Below, in pieces: positions 9,823 through 16,922 of a DNA stretch of 64,000 nt; the first letter of the stretch is position 1; every line of letters starts with the position of its first letter. The translations under genes and the position numbers were made by a program. The notes below the pieces were generated by a model. It was not told the DNA's origin, did not search any database, and saw only the letters and a list, made by a program, of their open reading frames with translations. The stretch lies in assembly GCA_947259405.1 (NCBI GenBank), contig CAMYLY010000012.1:62001-126000 (forward strand), in the 5' to 3' direction. The DNA comes from an uncultured Gemmatimonadales bacterium. Lineage in GTDB: Bacteria; Gemmatimonadota; Gemmatimonadetes; Gemmatimonadales; GWC2-71-9.

Positions 9823-10696
9823 CTCCGACCTTGGCAAGATCCTCGGCGCGCTGAACCAGTTTCGGCGCGCCGAGCTTCTTTGCGACGGCGCGAAACGTCC
9901 GCCTCGGCCCGCGCCACCGTAGCTCGTCGATAGAGGCAGAGACCGGCGCGTCGCGAACCAACGTTGCGATTTCGCGAAACAGGAACGCCAGGTCGAGGCC
10001 CCCCACGAGCGTGCGCGCGAGTTTGGCCTTGCCGCGAAGTTCAACGTCCCAGGCCTCTCCGTCTGCCGGCACGTGCTCGAGATGATCGTAGCGGGCGAGG
10101 ACCGTGGCGGCGGATTTCTTGCCCCATCCCGGCAGACCGGGGTACCCATCGGCCGAGTCGCCCACCAGAGCCAAATAGTCCGGAATTGAGGCGGGTGACA
10201 CGCCGAATTTTGTTTTGATGCCTTCCTCATCAATCACCTGGCGCTCTCGCCGATGGAACTGCAGGACGCGCGTGCCGGCCACGCACTGCGCGAGGTCCTT
10301 GTCTGGGGTGCAGATGAAGACGTGGTCCACGCGTTGGTCCCGGGACGCGAGCGCCACTCCACTGGCCAGCCCATCGTCGGCTTCGTACTCGACCATGCGC
10401 CACACGGCGACACCCATGGCCTCGAGCGACTCCTCGACGATCGCGAACTGCGAGAACAGCTCGGGCTCGATGCCCGAGCCGTCTTTGTAACCCGGCCACA
10501 ACTCGTTCCGAAACGACTCGATGACATGATCGGTGGCCACAGCCACGTGTGTCGCTCCGTCTTCCAGCATGCTGAGGATGGATCCGCAGACGCCACGCGC
10601 AGCCGCCACTTCTTGTCCACGATCGTTGGTGGACGACGGAAGCGCGAAGTAGTGGCGGAACAGCTCGTACGTACCGTCGACGAGATGCACGTTCAT
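9806..10696 (-). CDS. 5'-3' exonuclease (PolA N-terminal/FEN-like nuclease)
   Basis: A 296-residue stand-alone protein resembling the 5' nuclease domain of DNA polymerase I, a metal-dependent structure-specific nuclease for flaps and RNA primers. Seen: N-terminal VHLVDGTYELFRHYF (first metal Asp), EYEADDGLASGVAL (acidic cluster), ICTPDKDLAQCV, and the helix-hairpin-helix region PDYLALVGDSADGYPGLPGWGKKSA. ATG 10696 is preferred because it begins just before the conserved VDGTYEL. The in-frame ATG at 10780 adds a Pro/Ser-rich tail with no family match. It overlaps the convergent aldehyde dehydrogenase gene by 17 bases. No polymerase domain follows. Confidence 0.87.
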   Translation of the reverse strand: MNVHLVDGTYELFRHYFALPSSTNDRGQEVAAARGVCGSILSMLEDGATHVAVATDHVIESFRNELWPGYKDGSGIEPELFSQFAIVEESLEAMGVAVWRMVEYEADDGLASGVALASRDQRVDHVFICTPDKDLAQCVAGTRVLQFHRRERQVIDEEGIKTKFGVSPASIPDYLALVGDSADGYPGLPGWGKKSAATVLARYDHLEHVPADGEAWDVELRGKAKLARTLVGGLDLAFLFREIATLVRDAPVSASIDELRWRGPRRTFRAVAKKLGAPKLVQRAEDLAKVGASRRS

Positions 10697-10847
10697 GAGG
10701 TCAGAGGGCGGACTTGCCGGGTGAATGAGTACGGATGCTGGGGGCAGGGGGCTGGAGGGAAGCTGTGGCGTCGACGGCATTGAGACCGGCGCCTGGTTGT
10801 AGCGTGCATCGGTTAAGTTTCATCGCACCTTTCTCGGCGATGGATCC

Positions 10848-12467
10848 ATGACTGCCCCCACGCGAGCCTACTATCCGCCATTTCCGATCCAAGAAGATGG
10901 AACGGAGTATCGGCTCCTGACCGAAGAGTACGTCGAGGTCGTGCCGTTTGGCGACTCGGAGATGTTGCGGGTCGATCCAGACGCGCTTCATCGAATCGCG
11001 CGCGAGGCACTCCGGGACGCCTCGTTTCTCTTGCGTACGGAGCATCTCGAGCAGGTCGCGGCGATTCTCGACGATCCCGAAGCGAGTGACAACGACCGCA
11101 ATGTGGCACTCACGCTGCTCCGCAACGCGGAGGTGTCCGCGCGAGGCCAGCTCCCTCTGTGTCAGGACACCGGAACGGCGACCGTGTTCGCCAAGAAAGG
11201 TCAGCAGGTTTGGACTGGCGGGAACGACGAGGAGTACCTCTCGCGTGGGATCCTCGAGGCCTACCAAGTAGAGAACCTCCGGTACTCGCAGTCGCTTCCG
11301 CTCACCATGTACGAAGAGAAGAACTCGGGCACTAATCTGCCGGCGCAGATCGATATTCTGGCCACCGATGGGATGGACTACGATTTCCTCTTCGTGGCCA
11401 AGGGGGGTGGTTCGGCCAACAAGATGTTCCTGTTCCAGGAGACGAAGGCGCTGCTGCGACCGGATCGTCTGGAGCCGTGGATGGCGGAGAAGATGAAAAC
11501 GTTGGGTACGGCCGCGTGCCCGCCATACCACGTGGCGTTTGTGATCGGCGGGACCTCAGCCGAGGCCTGTCTGAAGGCCGTCAAGCTCGCCACGACCGGA
11601 TACCTTGATACGCTTCCCACCACCAGCTCCGAACCGGGCCAAGCATTCCGTGACCTCGAGCTCGAACAGCAGATGGTCGAGGCGGCATACGGCACGGGGA
11701 TCGGTGCGCAATTCGGCGGGAAGTACTTCGCGCTCGACGTCCGAGTCATTCGCATGCCACGGCACGGGGCTTCGTGCCCCATCGGGATGGGTGTCTCGTG
11801 TTCAGCGCACCGGAACATCAAGGCCAAGATCAATCGTAGAGGGGTGTGGCTCGAGCAGCTGGAGCCCAATCCCGGGCGCTTCATTCCAGACGCCCATCGG
11901 CACCCGGACGACCGAGGGGTGGTGAAGATCGACCTCAACCGTCCGATGCCTGAGATCCTAGCGGACCTCTCACAGCATCCCATCAAAACCCGACTGGCCT
12001 TGTCCGGCACCATCGTGGTGGCTCGCGATATTGCGCATGCGAAGATTAAAGAGCGGTTGGACCGCGGCGAAGCGATGCCGGACTATCTGAAGAACCATCC
12101 TGTCTACTATGCCGGACCTGCGAAGACACCAGAGGGCATGCCATCAGGGTCGTTCGGCCCAACGACTGCCGGCCGGATGGACGGATACGTGGAGGAGTTT
12201 CAGTCCAAAGGCGGCTCGATGGTGATGATCGCGAAGGGCAACCGCAGTGCCCAGGTCCGCGAAGCGTGCGCCAAGTACGGCGGCTTCTATCTCGGATCAA
12301 TCGGGGGGCCAGCCGCCATCCTCGCGCAGGACCACATCAAGCGCGTCGAGGTTGTGGAATACCCGGAACTGGGCATGGAGGCGGTCTATGAGATCGAAGT
12401 GGAGGATTTCCCCGCGTTCGTTCTGATCGACGACAAAGGGAACGACTTCTTCGCACAGATGCCGTAG
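10848..12467 (+). CDS. fumA: Fumarate hydratase, class I ([4Fe-4S])
   Basis: A 539-residue iron-sulfur fumarase interconverting fumarate and malate in the TCA cycle. Seen: the N-terminal catalytic/cluster half with [11 protein letters not shown] (first cluster Cys), [30 protein letters not shown], and [48 protein letters not shown]. The C-terminal half has [26 protein letters not shown] and [15 protein letters not shown]. Alpha and beta parts are fused in one chain, as in E. coli FumA/FumB. It is divergent from the nuclease gene across about 150 bases that must carry its promoter; no clear -35/-10 pair could be assigned there. An 8-bp hairpin follows the stop. Confidence 0.95.
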   Translation: MTAPTRAYYPPFPIQEDGTEYRLLTEEYVEVVPFGDSEMLRVDPDALHRIAREALRDASFLLRTEHLEQVAAILDDPEASDNDRNVALTLLRNAEVSARGQLPLCQDTGTATVFAKKGQQVWTGGNDEEYLSRGILEAYQVENLRYSQSLPLTMYEEKNSGTNLPAQIDILATDGMDYDFLFVAKGGGSANKMFLFQETKALLRPDRLEPWMAEKMKTLGTAACPPYHVAFVIGGTSAEACLKAVKLATTGYLDTLPTTSSEPGQAFRDLELEQQMVEAAYGTGIGAQFGGKYFALDVRVIRMPRHGASCPIGMGVSCSAHRNIKAKINRRGVWLEQLEPNPGRFIPDAHRHPDDRGVVKIDLNRPMPEILADLSQHPIKTRLALSGTIVVARDIAHAKIKERLDRGEAMPDYLKNHPVYYAGPAKTPEGMPSGSFGPTTAGRMDGYVEEFQSKGGSMVMIAKGNRSAQVREACAKYGGFYLGSIGGPAAILAQDHIKRVEVVEYPELGMEAVYEIEVEDFPAFVLIDDKGNDFFAQMP

Positions 12468-12482
12468 GCCGCTCGCCTACGG
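12462..12482 (+). terminator. Hairpin between convergent fumarase and HEAT-repeat genes
   Basis: CCGTAGGC (12462-12469) pairs perfectly with GCCTACGG (12475-12482) around a 5-base loop. It begins inside the fumarase stop region and lies between two convergent genes, so it could act in both directions. There is no T tract on either side, so an intrinsic terminator is likely but not certain. Confidence 0.5.
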
Positions 12483-12493
12483 GGTCGGCGAGG

Positions 12494-14107
12494 CTACTTG
12501 AGCGTACCTCGAAGGGCCTTCTTGGCGGCGTCCCGCACGTCCTTTGGCGCGTCCCGTTTGAGCTCCTCTAGGGCGGCCACCGATGATGCCGACTTCGCGA
12601 GTGCCAAGCCCTCGACGGCGGCGAGGTTGTCGGTGGTGGCTTTCCGCTTGAGCAGTCCTGGCTTCTCCTCCGCGGCCTTCTTGAGGGCCTCGATGGATCC
12701 TGTCGTGCCGATCCGGCCTAGTGCGCGCAAGTACTCCGCACGCACCTCGGGGTTCTCGTCCGATTCGATTGCGGTGACCAGTGGCATGGCCAGGGCGCCC
12801 AGGCCTTTTCCGCTGACCTGTCGAAACACGTCAATGCGCACGGTGGGGTCGGTGTCCTTCAGCACTTGCCGCAGGTGCGGAACGGTCGCTGCGGTGCCGA
12901 TCCGCGCCAGCGCGACGCCGACGGCCCTCCGCACCCGGTCATCTTGATGCGAGACGACTTTGCCCAAAGCGGGCACCGCATCTTCCATTTCCAGCTCGCC
13001 GACAAGGTCGGCCATGTTTCGCACCACGTACCACTCCGGATGGGCCAGCATGCCCGTGATCGCTTCCGAACCTTCTTCGACTTGCCGCAGCATCCGCAAG
13101 TAGGCCTTCCGCTCGGCGAACGTTGGTGCTTTGGCCAGGAGTTCGAGGATGACCTTGGTGCCCGGTTTACCCGCGCGCTTGATCAGTAGGATGACATCCG
13201 ACGCGTACAGGTCGTCCAGCAAGTAGGCCGCAAAACGTTGGAGGTTGCTTTCGGTCAGCAGCCGACGGAGTGCGACGCCGAAGGCCCGTCGTGATTCTTC
13301 CCCTGTGGCCTCGGCCTCCTTTTGTGTGAGAGCCGCCACGGCGTCGATCGCCTGATCGATGCGCCGGCGGTCGAGCGCGCGCACCACGCTGCCTTGCACG
13401 GTATCGAGCTGCTTGAGCAGCTCGGTGCCCGGTGCGTTGGCATCGAGCTGGCGAATGGCCTCCGACATCGATGCCGACGCGGAGATCTGACTGCGGATCG
13501 TGTCGTCGTACGCCCGCCCCGTATGCGCGCTCACCAACTCGAGGTCGGTGCCGTCCTTGGAGCTTGGCGCCGACGCAGAGGGAACGGGTGCCGGTGGAGG
13601 CGGCTCGCTGGATTTGGGCGCCGCCGGTGTCCCCGGCTGATCTAGATCGATGTGGGAGGCTGCTACGGCATCCGTGATCCGCATCTCGCTACGCTGTTGC
13701 CGCGCGGCGTCCGCGCTCGTGCTGACCACTGACACCGTCGTCGCCCCGACCTTCTTCAGGTGCTCATCGACCACGTGCCCCGGTCCGTAATCGCTCAAGT
13801 TGTGTGCGATGCCCCGCACCAAATGGAGGACGTCGATCGCTGCGGCGCCGTGCGCGAGGCGTAGTTCGGCGACTAAATGCGTTTCCATTTGCCGCTGCAG
13901 CTGGGAGAGGGTCTCCTGGTCCCCTTCGACGGCGATACCCTCCACAAAGAGGCCCGACTCGCCCACGCGCACACTGAGGCTGCGCTGGTCCGCGATGTCG
14001 ACCAAATCTCGAAGTGCGGCCTTGAGGTCGCCCGTCTTCTCGGGCGACTCCCGCAGCAGCGCAATGATCTGACCCAGGAGGAGGGCGATTCGATCTGCCG
14101 TTCGCAT
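12494..14107 (-). CDS. HEAT-repeat protein with Pro-rich linker
   Basis: A 537-residue protein of unknown role. Three parts are visible: an N-terminal folded segment (about 1-150, hydrophobic helices and strands, no recognised family); a low-complexity Pro/Ser/Ala linker (about 165-195, with EPPPPAPVPSASAPSS); and an all-helical C-terminal half with HEAT-type repeats, clearest in VVRNMADLVGELEMEDAVPALGKV, DDRVRRAVGVALARIG and ENPEVRAEYLRALGRIG. Such repeats form a superhelix for protein binding. No signal peptide is visible from ATG 14107. Starts at 14170 or 14272 are possible in frame, but they add residues with no similarity and the longest would run into the divergent neighbour. It is probably a cytoplasmic scaffold. 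Confidence 0.75.
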   Translation of the reverse strand: MRTADRIALLLGQIIALLRESPEKTGDLKAALRDLVDIADQRSLSVRVGESGLFVEGIAVEGDQETLSQLQRQMETHLVAELRLAHGAAAIDVLHLVRGIAHNLSDYGPGHVVDEHLKKVGATTVSVVSTSADAARQQRSEMRITDAVAASHIDLDQPGTPAAPKSSEPPPPAPVPSASAPSSKDGTDLELVSAHTGRAYDDTIRSQISASASMSEAIRQLDANAPGTELLKQLDTVQGSVVRALDRRRIDQAIDAVAALTQKEAEATGEESRRAFGVALRRLLTESNLQRFAAYLLDDLYASDVILLIKRAGKPGTKVILELLAKAPTFAERKAYLRMLRQVEEGSEAITGMLAHPEWYVVRNMADLVGELEMEDAVPALGKVVSHQDDRVRRAVGVALARIGTAATVPHLRQVLKDTDPTVRIDVFRQVSGKGLGALAMPLVTAIESDENPEVRAEYLRALGRIGTTGSIEALKKAAEEKPGLLKRKATTDNLAAVEGLALAKSASSVAALEELKRDAPKDVRDAAKKALRGTLK

Positions 14108-14246
14108 ATGGGGAGCGAAGATACCGTCTGGCCAAAACGGCCGGTACCCCAACCCGGCGTCGGATCGCATATTGGGGCCATGACGCCGGACCTTGGACTG
14201 TTGACACACCGCCACACTCTGGTGGCCACGGGGGACCGCTGACCCT

Positions 14247-14567
14247 GTGGACTGGTTGCCCGGCACCAGCATTTTCCGAGATCACACCGCCGCGTTTTGG
14301 CTCAGCGTCATCAGCGGGATTGCACTCGGGTTCGTTGCCGGGCGGATTCGCGCCTTTGGCACCAAGTTCGAAGGCAGCTCCTGGGTCGCTTGGCTGAGCG
14401 CGACCGCCGGACTGGTGCTTGGGGCGACCATCTTCCTGTTCGTCTCGATGTTCACCCTGCTCGCGAACATGCAGAGAGGAGTCGCCAGCGCCGGACAAGT
14501 GGCAGTGCTGAGCCTTCTGGCACAGTTGGTGATATTCGCCGTGCTGGTGCTGCGCCGAAAAACGTGA
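14247..14567 (+). CDS. Small membrane protein, unrecognised
   Basis: A 106-residue hydrophobic protein with three likely membrane helices: about residues 16-33 (AFWLSVISGIALGFVAG), 46-70 (SWVAWLSATAGLVLGATIFLF) and 82-102 (QVAVLSLLAQLVIFAVLVL), ending in basic RRKT. It starts with GTG and has no strong ribosome binding site. It is divergent from the HEAT-repeat gene if that gene starts at 14107. I do not recognise a family. The regular hydrophobic pattern supports a real gene. Confidence 0.55.
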   Translation: MDWLPGTSIFRDHTAAFWLSVISGIALGFVAGRIRAFGTKFEGSSWVAWLSATAGLVLGATIFLFVSMFTLLANMQRGVASAGQVAVLSLLAQLVIFAVLVLRRKT

Positions 14568-14643
14568 TCGAGGAGTAGCCCCACGAGCGGAAACCGCTAA
14601 GTTGTTACATTCGCTGGAGGTTCACCCGCACGGCAGAGAACTC

Positions 14644-15096
14644 ATGGCACCCACCTCCACTCGTGATCTTGCTGATTCCCGATCGCTCGAACGACGCGTC
14701 CGACTCACGGACTTCCGCGTCGATGTGGCCAACGAGCGTGCATGCGAAGCCAAGGTCGTCGTTCAATGGCCCGATGGGCCGTTCTTCACGGGTAACGCTC
14801 AAGGGGATGGCACGCCCCGCGGTCAGCTGCGATGTGCGGCTGAAGCGACGGCGCTGGCGCTGGTTCAGGCGTCGAAAGGGAAGGTCGCACTCGAGGTGTT
14901 AGCGGTCAAAGCCGTCGAAGGGTTCGACACGGTGATCGTGGTGGTTTCGTTGGCAAGCCAGATGGGAGATCTCTCGGAGCGACTCGTGGGATCCTGCCTC
15001 ATCAAAGGCCAGGCGCCGCGGGGCGCGGTCCTGGCGGTATTGAGCGCAACCAACCGACTCTTTGGTCACGTGGTGCTCGCCGCCAAATCGAACTAG
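14644..15096 (+). CDS. Conserved hypothetical protein, 150 aa
   Basis: A soluble alpha/beta protein with no recognised family. The pattern RVRLTDFRVDVANERACEAK, then LRCAAEATALALVQASKGKVALEV, then FDTVIVVVSLASQ and ERLVGSCLIKGQAPRGAVLAVLSATNRLFG suggests two repeated strand-strand-helix units. The second ends in a helix that looks like those of small-molecule-binding regulatory domains in other bacterial hypothetical proteins (inference). ATG 14644 is chosen. An upstream in-frame TTG at 14602 would add 14 residues. No operon partner: the next genes are on the other strand and end 4 bases into its 3' end. Confidence 0.6.
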   Translation: MAPTSTRDLADSRSLERRVRLTDFRVDVANERACEAKVVVQWPDGPFFTGNAQGDGTPRGQLRCAAEATALALVQASKGKVALEVLAVKAVEGFDTVIVVVSLASQMGDLSERLVGSCLIKGQAPRGAVLAVLSATNRLFGHVVLAAKSN

Positions 15097-15344
15097 ACGC
15101 CCTCCAGCTTGTCGGAATCGATCCACTCCCGTCGAAAAATCAACACGTGCCCGCATTTGCTACACGCTTCGACATGCCACATCACGCCTTCCTCGCGTTT
15201 CTGAAGTCCGTAGCGGGTGAGCAGTCCCGGTCCGGACCTGGCGTCGGATTCCAGCTTGGTGACATACACGCCCTCCATACACACGATACAGGTGCGTTCT
15301 GGATCTGAGCGGCGCTCAGTGTGTACGCGGTCAACGGCCGTCAT
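15093..15344 (-). CDS. Small zinc-ribbon protein
   Basis: An 83-residue protein with two CxxC knuckles, CIVC (near residue 19) and CSKC (near 61), separated by about 40 residues, the classic spacing of a structural zinc ribbon. Between them lies GVYVTKLESDARSGPG; after them comes VLIFRREWIDSDKLEGV. Function unknown; small ribbons of this type bind nucleic acid or protein partners. It lies downstream of the universal stress protein gene on the same strand and overlaps the convergent hypothetical gene by four bases. Confidence 0.6.
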   Translation of the reverse strand: MTAVDRVHTERRSDPERTCIVCMEGVYVTKLESDARSGPGLLTRYGLQKREEGVMWHVEACSKCGHVLIFRREWIDSDKLEGV

Positions 15345-15409
15345 GGTGATCCTCGGTGCGATTGTCTAGGTTGTAATACCGCATGGGACGCCAATCGGCA
15401 ATCCCGTGA

Positions 15410-15826
15410 CTATTTCATGATCAAGACCGGCGTGGCGATAAGCATGGCGATCTGGTGACTGATGGTCATCCAGGTCCGCGCCGGATCATCGGGATCGACC
15501 CGTCTCGAGCAGATAACGGTGAGGTCAACGTCCTGTTCCTCCGTGAACTTGGCAATCTCAGGAACGCGTTTCCCGTACCGAATGTGGAGTGCGACATTGA
15601 GACCCGCGTCACGAAGCGGGGCTGACACCTTTTCCATCTTCGTCCGCGCACTTTCCTCCAGTTCTTGATAGAAGTCCTCGAGCTCCTCCATGGGGGCGTC
15701 CAGCAATTCAATGACGTGGAGGATGGTAATCGAGGCGTCCATCGTTGCGGCGATCGTCTTCGCTGCCTCGACGGCCTGAGCGCTCTTATCGGTGAGGTCG
15801 ACTGGGACCAGAATGTGCTTAAACAC
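15410..15826 (-). CDS. Universal stress protein (UspA family)
   Basis: A 138-residue single-domain Usp protein, a cytoplasmic nucleotide-binding stress factor. Seen: N-terminal FKHILVPVDLTDKSAQAVEAA (first strand and helix), ITILHVIELL, and the C-terminal block with VDLTVICSRR and TPVLIMK. The usual G-2x-G-9x-G(S/T) ATP-binding motif at the end is not clear here (CSRRVDPDDPARTWMTISHQIA), so ATP binding is doubtful. The GTG start at 15826 is decided by GGAGG four bases before it. A much longer upstream reading frame has no family similarity. Confidence 0.88.
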   Translation of the reverse strand: MFKHILVPVDLTDKSAQAVEAAKTIAATMDASITILHVIELLDAPMEELEDFYQELEESARTKMEKVSAPLRDAGLNVALHIRYGKRVPEIAKFTEEQDVDLTVICSRRVDPDDPARTWMTISHQIAMLIATPVLIMK

Positions 15827-15947
15827 CTCGCCTCCGGTGACGAGTCGCGCGCATGGATTGTCGTAGGACGTGCAGCGGAAGTCAACGCGTGCGTTTGGCC
15901 CGGAACTTGCGATTTCTTGTGACGCGCTCACTGCCGGAGGGGCACTG

Positions 15948-16187
15948 ATGCCTTGGTGCAACCACTGCTTGGTGAACCATGACGGTCCGTGTTTGGATGA
16001 GCGTAAGCGGCAGGAAGTTATGGGGGCGTTGGACGGCTTGCTGGGGAATGAGGTACGAATGTGCCTCACCTGTGGTGTCGAAGAACCCTTTTGTCCCGTC
16101 CAAACCTCAGTGATGTTCGGCCACGCCCCCGCCAGCCGCCCCCACCGGCATCGATGCCCGTTGCGTAACAACCGACCCGCCGCCTAG
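15948..16187 (+). CDS. Small Cys-rich, probably zinc-binding protein
   Basis: A 79-residue protein starting at ATG 15948 with GGAGGGG at 15935-15941 as a good ribosome binding site. It begins MPWCNHCLVNHDGPC, with a later CLTCGVEEPFC. Six Cys and a His are spaced as in small zinc fingers. The C-terminal tail is His/Arg/Pro-rich. No family recognised. It diverges from the universal stress protein gene, whose other side also carries a small zinc ribbon. Confidence 0.5.
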   Translation: MPWCNHCLVNHDGPCLDERKRQEVMGALDGLLGNEVRMCLTCGVEEPFCPVQTSVMFGHAPASRPHRHRCPLRNNRPAA

Positions 16188-16263
16188 GCAGGCGTTGCAG
16201 AGCCGCATCGGCGCATCCCCACGACGGGGAATCGCGCCCGTGCATCCGGCAGTACTTTCCCGC

Positions 16264-16839
16264 ATGTCCGTGCCTGTGTCAAAGCGTCGCGTCGTCTGGA
16301 GTGTCGTCGCGTTCGAGAGTGGGCTTGGCGTCGTCGCCCTTGTGCTGGCACTGCTCTGGAACGTGCCTCTGCGCGAGCAACTTGAAGGCGGTGCCGCCAC
16401 CATCATCGTTGGCCTTGTGGCGTCCCTCCCGATGCTCCTTGTCATGATGATGGTGGCTGCACTGCCATGGGGACCAGTGCGCGAACTCGTCGAGCGGGTT
16501 CGGGAGCTGCTCGTTCCGTTGTTCGCGTCGTGCACACGACGCGACCTCGCCGTCGTAGCGCTCGCGGCTGGCGTTGGCGAGGAACTGTTGTTCCGCGGTG
16601 TGTTGCAGGCGGCAATCACAGCGCAGGCGGGGCCCGTGGTTGGGGTGCTGGTGGCGAGCATCCTCTTCGCCGCCGGACACGCGCTCACCCGAACGTACGC
16701 GGTTCTGGCAGGCCTCATTAGCGTCTACCTGGGGGTGCTGTTCCTGCGCTCAGGCGGTGTCATCGCTCCGATCGTTGCCCACGCCTGCTACGACTACATT
16801 GCCCTGCTACTTCTCATCCGAAATGCGGGCTCCGAGTGA
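16264..16839 (+). CDS. CPBP family intramembrane metalloprotease (CAAX protease-like)
   Basis: A 191-residue membrane protein with about six hydrophobic helices. It carries the CPBP signature GEELLFRGVLQ (motif 1, EExxxR), a His in FAAGHALTR (motif 2), and HACYDY (motif 3). These residues form the glutamate-dependent metalloprotease site in the Rce1/Abi family. ATG 16264 gives MSVPVSKRR before the first helix, a fitting positive-inside start. A longer start at 16195 lacks hydrophobic content. Substrate unknown. Its stop overlaps the upstream reading frame of the M14 gene, but that gene probably starts later. Confidence 0.85.
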   Translation: MSVPVSKRRVVWSVVAFESGLGVVALVLALLWNVPLREQLEGGAATIIVGLVASLPMLLVMMMVAALPWGPVRELVERVRELLVPLFASCTRRDLAVVALAAGVGEELLFRGVLQAAITAQAGPVVGVLVASILFAAGHALTRTYAVLAGLISVYLGVLFLRSGGVIAPIVAHACYDYIALLLLIRNAGSE

Positions 16840-16922
16840 TGGCAGTCCCGTGGATGTTCCGTCCGGGGCTCGTCGCTATCTTTTATGCTTGTCATATGAC
16901 ACTTCTTCAGGGAAGCCTCCAA

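Noticed and set aside
10740-10759. G-rich tract GGGGG-CA-GGGGG-CT-GG-A-GGG in the gap before the fumarase gene, considered as a G-quadruplex; a similar tract lies near 1353-1370
   Set aside because: Only three runs of three or more G are present, so a stable three-layer quadruplex is unlikely; GC-rich composition explains it.
15827-16171. Longer start for the universal stress protein at 16171
   Set aside because: The added 115 residues have no Usp similarity and overlap a Cys-rich gene on the other strand; GTG 15826 has a good GGAGG.
16107-16718. A 203-residue minus-strand open frame opposite the CPBP protease
   Set aside because: Low-complexity Thr/Arg/Ser composition and no motif; the plus strand has conserved CPBP motifs.
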